Positions 8,149-17,185 of a DNA stretch of 63,785 bases are shown here, one piece after another. Every line of letters starts with the position of its first letter. Within the stretch, counting starts at the first letter, position 1. The notes beneath the pieces were generated by a model. The model ran no database searches. It worked only from the letters and a program-made list of their open reading frames with translations, and had not been told where the DNA came from. A program made the position numbers and the translations under genes. Origin of the DNA: an uncultured bacterium (lineage in GTDB: Bacteria; Bacillota; Bacilli; Lactobacillales; Lactobacillaceae); NCBI GenBank assembly GCA_905214235.1, contig CAJMLF010000009.1, positions 1 to 63,785 of the forward strand, written 5' to 3'.

Positions 8149-9131
8149 TGATTTTCATTCAAAGCATGGGGCACCAGGCAGCTGATAACTTTGCTTTGGA
8201 ATACTGGCTCACTAAGAAGGGGTTTGACGACCTCGTTTTCTTACTATGGTCAACTGACCCCACCATTATGCTGGGCAAATACCAGGACGCGTTAGCCGAG
8301 GTCAACCTGGAATATGCTGACTTACACCACTTGACGGTGGCCCGCCGGTTATCGGGCGGGGGAACTATCTTTACGGATCGGGGGAGCTTCCAATACTCCT
8401 TCATTAAGCCGTCAGTAAAGCAAACGATTGACTTTGATAGTTTCCTGACGATTATCTGTAACGCTTTGACCGCACTGGGTCTGCCGCTGAAGCGCTCCAG
8501 TCGAAATGACCTGACAATCAACGGGCGCAAGTTTTCCGGGAATGCTCAATACAACCGAAATGGTTACGTGGTTCACCACGGTAGTCTCCTTTTCGCTGCC
8601 AACATAGATGAAATGACTGCGGCCCTCCATGTTGACCCAATGAAGCTGAAGGCTAAGAAGATCTCTTCTGTTCACCAGCGGGTTCTCAACCTGCGGGACT
8701 TTCTTCCTGGCTTATCTGCGGAAGAGTTTGCCAGTAAGTTAAAGCAGGCGGTTCTTAACCAGGCCGGTAACGTAGTGAATTATTCGCTGACTAGTACTGA
8801 CCGGGACGAGATTCAGGCGATCAAGGTAAAACTCTTTGCTAATCCGTCCTTTGTCTACGGGCAAACTCCACAGACAGCAATTACGAAGGAAAAGTACTTT
8901 ACAGGTGGGGGCCTTGTTAAGCTTGCGGTGAACGTCGACCATGGTTATTTAAAGCAGATTCATATTACTGGTGACTTTTTCAGTAACCTGGATGTCCAGG
9001 GACTAGAGAAGGCGCTGGCTGGGAAAATGTTTCAGCCTGCAACAATTCGTCCGGTGTTGGACCAGTGGTTGCAGAAAACCCCAATTCAAAATATTACTAC
9101 CGAACAAGTTTTAGATCTGTTGTTTGGGTAA
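8148..9131 (+). CDS. lplA: lipoate-protein ligase A
   Basis: Activates lipoate (or octanoate) with ATP and transfers it to lipoyl-domain lysines, 327 aa. Seen: GKYQDALAEVN near residue 42, the lipoate-binding loop RRLSGGGTIFTDRG (about 65-78), catalytic Lys in GRKFSGNAQY (about 127) and a C-terminal accessory domain. Length fits the two-domain Lpl class. It is third in the lipoyl operon. Together with LipA it could supply octanoyl or lipoyl groups to the small lipoyl protein and then to dehydrogenase E2 subunits encoded elsewhere. Confidence 0.93.
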   Translation: MIFIQSMGHQAADNFALEYWLTKKGFDDLVFLLWSTDPTIMLGKYQDALAEVNLEYADLHHLTVARRLSGGGTIFTDRGSFQYSFIKPSVKQTIDFDSFLTIICNALTALGLPLKRSSRNDLTINGRKFSGNAQYNRNGYVVHHGSLLFAANIDEMTAALHVDPMKLKAKKISSVHQRVLNLRDFLPGLSAEEFASKLKQAVLNQAGNVVNYSLTSTDRDEIQAIKVKLFANPSFVYGQTPQTAITKEKYFTGGGLVKLAVNVDHGYLKQIHITGDFFSNLDVQGLEKALAGKMFQPATIRPVLDQWLQKTPIQNITTEQVLDLLFG

Positions 9132-9197
9132 AGTGAATCCAGAGAGGCTATGGCAGTCTCCTGGATAGTTGAAAATGCTATAGTGTATTAGTATATA

Positions 9198-9243
9198 AAG
9201 AGGGCGCTAGTGTTCGAATTTTCCGAACGCTAGCGCCCTCTTT
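9198..9243. terminator. bidirectional terminator after lplA
   Basis: AAGAGGGCGCTAGTGTTCG pairs with CGAACGCTAGCGCCCTCTT around a short loop, giving about 18 bp with T runs both ways. It separates lplA from the convergent pseudogene. Confidence 0.88.
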
Positions 9244-9264
9244 GTGCTTTCTGGGGTTTCGCTT

Positions 9265-11054
9265 TTATTCCATTGTCCTAATAGTGTGGTAACCTTCGTG
9301 GATCGCGTTCATGATCTTACGTGGCTGCAATGCGTCACCGATAACATTTGCGTGGTCGTCAAAGAGAGCATAGAGGTCATTGCTGAGCTGGTCGTTTGAT
9401 TGAAAACCAATCGCGTTCAGAACAGTATCACAGTTCAGTGTTTGCGCTTGCTGTTGGTCATCAAGGTATGTGACTTGACCATTTTGGACCTCTTTAACTG
9501 TCGCACTCGTGTGGACGGTAATATTATCTGCGGCAACCTTCGCCTTTAAATGTTGTTCGTTGTTTAAGCACTCGTTAGCGTTTTGCAGGATATTCGGTAG
9601 CTGTTCGAACAGGTCCACCTGATAGCCTTGTTCGGCCAAATCGCAGGCAGTTTCGGTTCCCGTAAGCCCTGCACCAATCACTGCAACGTGGTGACCAGGA
9701 TCAATACGGTGGTTAAGATATTCAACCGCGAAAGCCGCGTTTTCCTTCATTCCGGAGATAGAAGTCGTGACTGGTGAGGATCCCGTAGCAAGGATTACTT
9801 CATCAAACCGACCTTGGGCCTGTTTAAGGTCGGCTTTTGTTGCCTCTTTATCGTAAATAACGTTTACCCCGTCCTTATTACATTAGGTAACTAGGTAGTT
9901 AAGCAGGTTCTTAACATCGTGCTTAAATGCCGGAGCGCCAGCGGCCCACAGCAGTCCGCCGAGACGGTCGGATTTCTCCCAAATAGTTGCCTCAAACCCG
10001 CGTTTCTTGGCAGTAATTGCCGCTTCCATGCCAGCGGGTCCACCACCGATTACGAGTACTGCACGCTTTTTGTCGTCTCTTTGTGGCAGGCGGAAGGATT
10101 TTTCAGCGTAACATAGCGGGTTTACTGTGCAGTAGTAGTGCTTTCCAGAAAAGCCGGCAGCAAGACATTCGTTACAGCCAATGCAAGGTACAATGTCGTC
10201 CGTGTGGCCGGACTTGACCTTCTTAACCCAGAACGGGTCCGCAAGCATCTGCTTTGCTAGGCCAACGTAGTCTAGGTCACCATCGGCTACGACCTTCTTG
10301 GCAGTTAACGGATTCTTTAGCTTCCCGTCACCAAGGACGGGGATGCTAACAACTTCTTTGACGGCTTTCTGGACATCAAGCTTACTTGCCTCGGGACTAT
10401 AAACCGTTGTGATTGCCTGATACCATTGTTCATAGCACCCAGTATCAACGTGGAGGGCGGTTACCCCAGCATTTTCAAGGATTTTAGCAATCTTTAGACC
10501 CTCGTCCAGGGTCCGGAAGCCTTTAACCCGCTGATCAGGCGTGAACTTAACAATAACTGGGAAACCATCTGGTACATTATCCTGAATGGCCTTAATACAT
10601 TGTAAGGTGAAACGCATCCGATTTTCGAGCGAGCCGCCGTATTCGTCAGTCCGGTTATTCCACTGCTTGGACTGAAACCGATCTAATAAGTAGCCACCGT
10701 AATCGTGAAGCTCAATCGCATCCGCACCAGCATTAATGGCTAAACTTGCGGAGTAACCCATCCTTTTAACTAGGTATTGGATATCTTCCTCACTAAACGG
10801 CTTGCATTTAAGGTCTGGAAACCAGAAGGACGGTACACTTCCTGCACTATAAGGTGGGGTGAAGGGGTCCGTGAATTGTTGCCGACCGAGGCCAGGGGAG
10901 AGCTGGACACAAACTTTTGCCCCGTAGTGGTGACAACGGTCAATTAGCATATTAAGCCTTTCCACATGGTGAAAATTGTGCCCATCGGTGACATGAACAC
11001 GCGGTTCTTAAGCCGCATTGTTCCTAGTCTTGTTCGATCAAATAAGGAATTCAT
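9265..11054 (-). pseudogene. broken NADH:flavin oxidoreductase (old yellow enzyme, 2,4-dienoyl-CoA reductase type)
   Basis: Three pieces of one gene. The original start at 11054 has a strong RBS (GGAGG) and encodes an OYE N-terminus (FDRTRLGTMRLKNRVFMSPMG). Then the frame shifts and about 60 codons are missing before HYGAKVCVQLSPGLGRQ (frame open from 10965). The middle piece carries the FMN TIM barrel, the 4Fe-4S ligands (CIGCNEC, then C..NPLC) and a GGGPAG dinucleotide fold. A single in-frame TAA at 9883-9885, plausibly a CAA glutamine codon changed by one base, separates it from the NAD-binding piece (GAGLTGTE). Reading continues in frame across that stop for 44 codons to the Met at 9750. 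The ancestral enzyme had about 650 aa. Two independent lesions mean it is inactive as a whole, although its promoter is intact. Confidence 0.88.
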
Positions 11055-11099
11055 AGTAGTTGCCTCCTGCAATCGATAAACATGTGGTAATTAACTAAA

Positions 11100-11158
11100 C
11101 ATAAGCGCTTACATTTATTTCACAAATAAATTATAAATGAATATTAATATTATGTCAA
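11100..11158 (-). promoter_or_regulatory. consensus promoter and cre site of the OYE pseudogene
   Basis: On the minus strand TTGACA (11158-11153), 17 bp, TATAAT (11135-11130) form a perfect SigA promoter. TGTAAGCGCTTATG (11113-11100), a good CcpA cre match, lies just downstream of the expected transcription start, where binding would block transcription. The regulation outlived the gene. Confidence 0.8.
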
Positions 11159-11210
11159 TGTGAGAATGGTCACATGCCTATAATTGCTTTATAATCAGCA
11201 AATACTGGGG

Positions 11211-11807
11211 TTAATGATTATTAATATATTTGGGATTTTGAATACCGTTTAAGAAAATAATGATGATTTCATCAATTGATGTACTATCTGGAGAAATGTT
11301 GTGGTTAAAGGTATCAACGATAAAACAGCTCACGTTACTATATGCTAAGTAGATCAATGTGAGCGGGTCCATTTGCCGAAAATAGCCTTGCTGAATACCA
11401 TCACGTGCTATTTTGATCCAGGGCTGCATGATTGAGTCAATCCATTGGTCAGATTGCGATATTTCAGGGTTGATGGGACTATTGAAGATACTATTAGTGA
11501 ACAGAAAAGTCGTCGGCTGTATCTTTGAGAAATCATAGATGGCGTGCATATAAGAAGCCAATTTAACGTCCGGGGCACCGTTTTTGCTGACGTGGTCGAT
11601 GATATACTGATTAAGGCGCTCGCATGCTTCGTGGTATGTAGTGATAATCATGTCTTGCTTATTCGCAAAGTAATTATAAGCAGTTGCCACTGATAATCCA
11701 GTCAGCTTGGCAACTTGACTCATTGAAACGCTACCATAGCCATCATTAGTGATGATTTTGGCAACGGCATCCATAATCAAAGTTCTGTTATTACTTTTGT
11801 TTGCCAT
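11211..11807 (-). CDS. TetR/AcrR family transcriptional regulator
   Basis: A 198-aa regulator. The N-terminal HTH is clear: ITNDGYGSVSMSQVAKLTGLSVATAYNYFANKQDMI (about residues 16-51). The C-terminal ligand domain is not assignable. The start at 11807 is chosen because the upstream ATG at 11819 contributes the GGAGG RBS. It lies directly upstream of, and on the same strand as, the broken OYE gene, which it probably controlled; the two are separated by the OYE promoter. Confidence 0.87.
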   Translation of the reverse strand: MANKSNNRTLIMDAVAKIITNDGYGSVSMSQVAKLTGLSVATAYNYFANKQDMIITTYHEACERLNQYIIDHVSKNGAPDVKLASYMHAIYDFSKIQPTTFLFTNSIFNSPINPEISQSDQWIDSIMQPWIKIARDGIQQGYFRQMDPLTLIYLAYSNVSCFIVDTFNHNISPDSTSIDEIIIIFLNGIQNPKYINNH

Positions 11808-12104
11808 AAGAGCCTCCATTTTTATCCGTTATTCTTTTAAAGTTTAGCATAGACTGGGGAAAATAATTTTGTGTCGTGCACAGAAAATGCAAGATAATGG
11901 TTAAAATGTAGCTTGCTGATGGGCAGCAAATAAGCATATTTTCGGGGCGGTTCGTTTTTTGAATTGCATTAAAACTATAATTTTAATGACAGGTTGATTT
12001 TAAAGCTTTGGCCCTCCTCTTCAACGTCTTCATTAGTAATTACTGGACATCCTACTTAGGAAATGTATACTATTTTTAATTGTTGCAAAAGGAAGTGCCT
12101 ATCC

Positions 12105-12692
12105 ATGCGTTCAATACAGATTCGCGTTGCCCAGCCAGCTGATGCTGAGCAGTTATTAGCAATTTATGCGCCTTATGTCGAGAAGACGGCGATTACTTTT
12201 GAATACACGGTTCCCACGGTGATGGAGTTCCGAAGAAGGATGGTTCAAACCCTGAAACGGTACCCGTACCTGGTTGCCATTGAAGGTGGTCGCCTGGTCG
12301 GATACGCTTATGTCAGACCATTTCATGCTCGAAAAGCTTATGATTGGTCGGTTGAGACATCAATTTACGTTGCGCCAACTGTCCGCCACCACGGAATCGG
12401 TAAACAACTATATGACAAAATTGAGGCCGTCTGTCGTTCAATGAATATTACAAACCTCAATGCCTGCATTGGCTACCCGCAAAGCGACGATGATCCATAC
12501 CTAGATACAAACAGCGCTGCTTTCCATCGCCACCGCGGCTTCCAACTTGCTGGCCACTTTCATAGTTGCGGTTACAGGTTCGATCGTTGGTATGATATGA
12601 TTTGGATGGAAAAATTCATTGGTTCGCATGAAAAGACGCCCGCTCCAGTTAAGAATTTTGATTCGGTAAGGGCCCGGTTTAATTTAAGCTAA
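12105..12692 (+). CDS. GNAT family N-acetyltransferase (phosphinothricin acetyltransferase-like)
   Basis: Acetyl-CoA-dependent N-acetyltransferase, 195 aa. It has the N-terminal IRVAQPADAEQLLAIYAPYV block, the YAYVRPFHARKAYDWSVETSIYV strand pair typical of the PAT/YncA subgroup, and the acetyl-CoA loop VRHHGIGKQLY (about residues 90-100). The start at 12105 follows AAGGAAGTG; a 14-codon upstream extension has no RBS. The stop lies 20 bp before the lipid kinase start, so the two are likely co-transcribed. The substrate is unknown; subgroup members acetylate phosphinothricin or methionine derivatives. Confidence 0.86.
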   Translation: MRSIQIRVAQPADAEQLLAIYAPYVEKTAITFEYTVPTVMEFRRRMVQTLKRYPYLVAIEGGRLVGYAYVRPFHARKAYDWSVETSIYVAPTVRHHGIGKQLYDKIEAVCRSMNITNLNACIGYPQSDDDPYLDTNSAAFHRHRGFQLAGHFHSCGYRFDRWYDMIWMEKFIGSHEKTPAPVKNFDSVRARFNLS

Positions 12693-12712
12693 AGGAAGTG
12701 GTTTCGTCGCGC

Positions 12713-13651
12713 ATGAAAAAGTACTTATTCCTAATTAACCCTGCTGCGGGAAGTGGCAAGGCAGCGAATGTCTGGCGTATGTTGCAAACTTTGCTGGCTA
12801 AGGAAAACGTTGACTATGATTTTTGCTTCAGTAAGCATCCCGGCCATCCCCGCGCAATCGCCAGAGTGACCGGCAAACAGCGAAAATACGACTGTCTGGT
12901 GGTGGTCGGTGGTGACGGGACACTACATGAGGCAATTGATGGCCTTTACCAGCAGGCAAAACATGAAAAGTTGATGGTGGCCTACATCCCCGCGGGTACC
13001 GGTAATGACTTTGCGCGGGGGTACGGGATATCGACCGACCCTCAGATTGCCCTTCAACAGGTTCTAAAAAACGACCGACCGCGGGAAATTAACATTGGCT
13101 GCTTTCAGGAGCTAACTTCAGGCAAGCACGGGATCTTCTTAAACAACATTGGTATTGGTTTTGATGCAGCCATTGTTCACGCCACTAACCATTCCCGGCT
13201 AAAAAGCTTTCTGAACCACCACCATCTCGGAACGCTTTCCTACATTGCCAAGGCAATTCGGGTGTTTTTTACCCAGCCGACCTTTCAAACAGTAATTAAA
13301 GGTGGGACTGGGGTGGTTACTCTTTCCCGGACGTTCCTACTGATTACCAGCAACCACCCTTACATCGGGGGCGGCATTGTCCTTGCTCCCGACGCTCAAA
13401 TTAACCACCATGAGCTGGAGCTGGTGGTCGTTGAAAAGAGAAACTGGTGGTCCCTGCTGGCTGCCATGTTAATGTTTGCTAGCGGTCGCTTGATCTATTC
13501 GCGCCAGGCACGGGTAATTCGTGCGCGTAAGCTTGAATACCAAATCAGTAGCTCGCAGGATTGTCAACTTGACGGTGAAGAACCGGGGAAATTGCCCTAC
13601 CACCTTCGCTTAACCTGTGACTCCTACCCGTTCTGGGAGAAGACCTTATAA
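12713..13651 (+). CDS. diacylglycerol kinase-like lipid kinase (YegS/DgkB family)
   Basis: Cytosolic lipid kinase, 312 aa, that likely phosphorylates diacylglycerol to recycle lipid from teichoic acid synthesis. Motifs: LINPAAGSGKA (about residues 6-16), the nucleotide signature VVGGDGTLHEAIDGL (about 64-78), IPAGTGNDFARG (about 95-106) and the C-terminal DGEE. A GTG at 12698 is in frame but lies inside the RBS (AAGGAAGTGG), so the ATG at 12713 is used. It is downstream of the GNAT gene. Confidence 0.88.
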   Translation: MKKYLFLINPAAGSGKAANVWRMLQTLLAKENVDYDFCFSKHPGHPRAIARVTGKQRKYDCLVVVGGDGTLHEAIDGLYQQAKHEKLMVAYIPAGTGNDFARGYGISTDPQIALQQVLKNDRPREINIGCFQELTSGKHGIFLNNIGIGFDAAIVHATNHSRLKSFLNHHHLGTLSYIAKAIRVFFTQPTFQTVIKGGTGVVTLSRTFLLITSNHPYIGGGIVLAPDAQINHHELELVVVEKRNWWSLLAAMLMFASGRLIYSRQARVIRARKLEYQISSSQDCQLDGEEPGKLPYHLRLTCDSYPFWEKTL

Positions 13652-13693
13652 AATGATATAATTTACTAGCGAAATAAGGAGGCTGACGGACAA

Positions 13694-14035
13694 ATGGCAG
13701 AAGCAGAATATGATGAGAATGGTTTTCGCGAGGATCTTAAAAACAGTAAGGACGTTTTGCACCAACCGGATGCCGATCGCTCGGCCTGGGACCTCACGGT
13801 GTTGGACTATGATCAAACAATGGATGTCTTGAACGGTAAACTGGCGGTTAAACCCAATTTTAGCTTTGCGGATGATGTACTCAACAAAATTAGGGAAGAA
13901 AAACCACAGATAGATTCTGATGAGGACCTTAATAGCGTGATTGAGGACAAGTACCAGCAGATACTATTAGCCCGCTACAATGAGGACCAGGCAAAGAACG
14001 TCTCCCGCAAAGTAACAAAAGACGACGATGAATAG
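13694..14035 (+). CDS. small acidic protein of unknown function
   Basis: 113 aa, strongly acidic (many Asp and Glu, ending KDDDE), with no hydrophobic segment and no motif I recognise. The ATG follows AAGGAGG at good spacing, and a TATAAT (13657-13662) lies upstream, though without a good -35. The reading frame and codon use look like the neighbours. A strong terminator begins right after the stop codon. It is presumably a cytosolic protein; no function is proposed. Confidence 0.72.
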   Translation: MAEAEYDENGFREDLKNSKDVLHQPDADRSAWDLTVLDYDQTMDVLNGKLAVKPNFSFADDVLNKIREEKPQIDSDEDLNSVIEDKYQQILLARYNEDQAKNVSRKVTKDDDE

Positions 14036-14078
14036 CAAAAGCCACTGCAGTCAGCAATTGATTGCAGTGGCTTTTGTC
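14036..14078. terminator. bidirectional terminator
   Basis: CAAAAGCCACTGCA pairs perfectly with TGCAGTGGCTTTTG across a 13-base loop. It lies between the convergent acidic-protein gene and sbcC. Confidence 0.87.
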
Positions 14079-14079
14079 G

Positions 14080-17000
14080 TTAGAAATCATGTCGGTAGCT
14101 GACCGTGCTCCTTCCCTGGTGCGCGGTGACAATCAGCTGGTCAGGAATCTGGTCTTCTAGTTCAGTAACGTGACTGATGATCCCAGTCATCCGGTGGCCA
14201 CCAAGCGTCTGTAATGAGCGTAGGGCATCCATCAGTGCCTGCTGATCCAAAGAACCGAAGCCTTCATCAATAAAGAAGGCGTCAATGCTGATTCCACCAC
14301 TCTGCTCTTGGATAATCTGACAGAGAGCTAGGGAAAGGGCCAGTGAAGCCATAAAGCTCTCACCCCCTGATAATGTCCGGGCACTACGCGTTTTACCGGC
14401 ATTATCATCGTAAATATTGACCTCTAAGCCCGTCCACTTTGCACCGGCCCCATGACTCTCGTTAGCAAGCTCAAATTGGTACCGGCCGTTCGTAAGTTGA
14501 GCCAATTGCGAATTGGCCACAATTAAGACGTCCCGGAAATAAGATTGAAGGACATAGCGCTCCAGACTGATGTGGGTACTTGTATTTCCCGCAACAACGT
14601 CGGTAAGTGCTTGTAATTCACCGATACGCTCATCTAATTGTTGATTATTACTCATTAGCCGGGCAAACCTACCCGTGATTTCCTGGGCTAGTTTTTGCTG
14701 TCCCCGCACTTGGCCAATTTTTTCTTGAATGGCCGCTGCTTGCCGTTGGGTCGCCGACAAGGAGGCCTTAGTCTTCTCAATATCTGGCTGCTTTTTCCCC
14801 TTTATCTGGGCCTGGAGACGGTCCTGCTGGACTTGTGTATCGTGCAAGGCACCCTGGTACGTTTGAACCCTTTGTTGATATTGTTCCAGTTCGTTTAAGT
14901 CTTCTGCGGCTTCCTGAAGGAAAGACCAGGACAGGTCACGGCGGTAATCATTTAGGGCGTTGGTAAGTTCCGTATGAGCTTTTCCAACCTCTTCTTTCAA
15001 CTTTGATTGATTTTCCTTTGCTTGACTAATTTGGCTGCGGACAACGGCAACCTCTTCGGCCAAATCCTGTTCTTTACTCTGGCAACTTAATAGGTGTTCC
15101 TTATGCTTATCAATTTCTCGTTGCCATTTTTTAAGCTGATTTTTAGCGACTTCACTGTCGGTGAAATTAGCCGGCAACCTCCCCTGCTTTTCGTCCAGCC
15201 TGGTTTGACTCGTCGCTAAATCCCGGCTTAATTTGGTACCGGCCGCCTGGACCCGGCTGAGCTTATCTTGTTGCCCTGTTAGCTGATCATTGACGGCGCT
15301 TAATTGATGTTGCCAGTCGTGAACCTGTTTCTGCTGGTCTCGCAGGTCTTTCTCCTGTTGTGCGAGTTGGTCGCCGTAGTCAGCAATTAGTTTCTTCCCA
15401 TCGTCTTTCGGGAGCCTATCAACACCGAGACCCTTACTAACCCCCGTACGTGATTGATTAATCTGGGTACTCAGCTCACTAGCGGTCCGTTCTCCCTGCC
15501 GCAGCTGCTCACTAAGTTTGGCAACAGTGGTTCGCAAGCTTTGTAGCTCGGCAAGGGCCTGTTTGACTTGCCCTTCGGTGACCACTGGTCCGTTTTGGGA
15601 AAAATGGGCTGGCTGGGGGTGGTCAAGTGCACCACAAACTGGACATGGACTACCCGGTTTTAAACGGCTAGCTAATTCAGCAATTTGCTGGCGGGCGTAC
15701 GCGTCGTTAAGATCTGCGTATTGGCCCTTTTGGTCATCGGTAGCAGTCTTTTGACGTTGGAGTTTATCCGCTAGTTCTTTATTCTGCTCCTGAAGTGCTA
15801 GTTGCTTGTTGACCAGTAATTTAAGTTCCTGGCTTTCCTGAAGCAGGCGCTGGTATGCGGCCTGCTTCTTGGCAATTTCGACCTCTTCTGCAGCCAACTG
15901 GTCCTTGATTTTCAGTTGGTCAGTAAGCCGTGCCTGTTGACTAGTCAAATGGATTACATTATCCTGGACAGCTTTTTCCTGTTTTCGGTTATCCGTAACT
16001 TCCTTAGTCAGTGCCGCCAACTTTGTCCGTGCCGCATCAACATCTTGAAATAGCGGAAGCACTTCTTTTAGCTGATCATGCTGACGTTTCAAGTTGTTAA
16101 TCTTTGCTTCCTGGCCCTGAAGACTATCCAACTCTGCAGCCATCGCCGCATGCTTAGTATGCGTATCGGCTAATTCTGTACTTAACTCCCCTATTTTGTC
16201 TTCCAGCTGGTCGTTACGTTTCTTGTCAGACCGCCACTGGTGATAGAGCAACTGATGCTTTTGAAACCACTGGAGGTCGTTTACTCGGTGGGAAATCTCC
16301 TCAATGCTGGGCCGCTGTTCAAGCAGGGCTTTCTCCTTCTTTTTGACCTCCGCTAGCTCCTGGAATGCCTTTTTGAGTTGTTGCTCACTGTGTAATTGAT
16401 CATTGTACCCATCAACATCCTTTTGTAGCTGCTGCTGGCTGGCTTTTAAACTACTGAGCTGTTGGCCCAACGATGCGGAATACTCCGCTGCAGCGCTACC
16501 CCACTGACTATTTGGTAACTGGGGATCGACCTGGGTAAGGGATTCCTTGGCCGACTGGATTTGTGTTCGCTGCTTTTCCCAGTTGTTTTTCTGGCCCCTG
16601 AGTTGGCCCTTGAGCTGGTCAGACCATTTAGCGTATAGACTGGTCCCGAAGAGGTCCCGCAAGAGTGCTTCCTTATCATTACTATTGGAGTCTAAGAATT
16701 GACGGAACTTGCCCTGGGGTAAGAGGACAATCTGCTTAAACTGGTCCTTAGTCATGTTGAGAAGGTCCACGATAAAAGAATCAACATCCTTTACCTTAGT
16801 TAGCTCGTGGGGTGCAGAAGAGTTTAGCGGGTAGATGAGGCTAACGGCCTGATTGTGCTGGATCAATTTCCCCCGCTTGCCTTGAAGAACCTGTTTGGGG
16901 CGCCGGGTTATCCGATAACTTGTCCCCTGGTGGTTGAAGGTGAACGATACCTTGGTTTCCTGATCGGCGGGAGCAAAGTCGGAACGCAGGTCCGTTGCGG

Positions 17001-17184
17001 AGCGGTCACGATCGTTTGTTGTTTGGCCAAAAAGGGCGTAGCACATAGCATCAAAGATTGTCGTCTTCCCCGCTCCAGTGTTTCCGGCGACAAGAAAAAG
17101 GGGGCGGTCATAGAACTGGGTAAAGTCAATTGCTTCATGCTTATATGGCCCAAAGTAGTCAAGAATGATATTCTCTGGTCGCAT
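14080..17184 (-). CDS. sbcC: exonuclease subunit SbcC (Rad50-like)
   Basis: ATPase and coiled-coil subunit of the SbcCD nuclease, which opens hairpins and processes DNA ends. 1034 aa from the ATG at 17184, one base after the sbcD stop codon. Walker A GNTGAGKTT (about residues 34-42), long Gln/Lys-rich coiled coils either side of a zinc hook CPVCG (about 515), ABC signature LSGGE (about 938) and Walker B FFIDEGFGSLD (about 971). An upstream GTG in frame lies in the RBS (GGGAGGAAG). It is third in a run with an unknown gene and sbcD. Confidence 0.96.
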   Translation of the reverse strand: MRPENIILDYFGPYKHEAIDFTQFYDRPLFLVAGNTGAGKTTIFDAMCYALFGQTTNDRDRSATDLRSDFAPADQETKVSFTFNHQGTSYRITRRPKQVLQGKRGKLIQHNQAVSLIYPLNSSAPHELTKVKDVDSFIVDLLNMTKDQFKQIVLLPQGKFRQFLDSNSNDKEALLRDLFGTSLYAKWSDQLKGQLRGQKNNWEKQRTQIQSAKESLTQVDPQLPNSQWGSAAAEYSASLGQQLSSLKASQQQLQKDVDGYNDQLHSEQQLKKAFQELAEVKKKEKALLEQRPSIEEISHRVNDLQWFQKHQLLYHQWRSDKKRNDQLEDKIGELSTELADTHTKHAAMAAELDSLQGQEAKINNLKRQHDQLKEVLPLFQDVDAARTKLAALTKEVTDNRKQEKAVQDNVIHLTSQQARLTDQLKIKDQLAAEEVEIAKKQAAYQRLLQESQELKLLVNKQLALQEQNKELADKLQRQKTATDDQKGQYADLNDAYARQQIAELASRLKPGSPCPVCGALDHPQPAHFSQNGPVVTEGQVKQALAELQSLRTTVAKLSEQLRQGERTASELSTQINQSRTGVSKGLGVDRLPKDDGKKLIADYGDQLAQQEKDLRDQQKQVHDWQHQLSAVNDQLTGQQDKLSRVQAAGTKLSRDLATSQTRLDEKQGRLPANFTDSEVAKNQLKKWQREIDKHKEHLLSCQSKEQDLAEEVAVVRSQISQAKENQSKLKEEVGKAHTELTNALNDYRRDLSWSFLQEAAEDLNELEQYQQRVQTYQGALHDTQVQQDRLQAQIKGKKQPDIEKTKASLSATQRQAAAIQEKIGQVRGQQKLAQEITGRFARLMSNNQQLDERIGELQALTDVVAGNTSTHISLERYVLQSYFRDVLIVANSQLAQLTNGRYQFELANESHGAGAKWTGLEVNIYDDNAGKTRSARTLSGGESFMASLALSLALCQIIQEQSGGISIDAFFIDEGFGSLDQQALMDALRSLQTLGGHRMTGIISHVTELEDQIPDQLIVTAHQGRSTVSYRHDF

Positions 17185-17185
17185 C

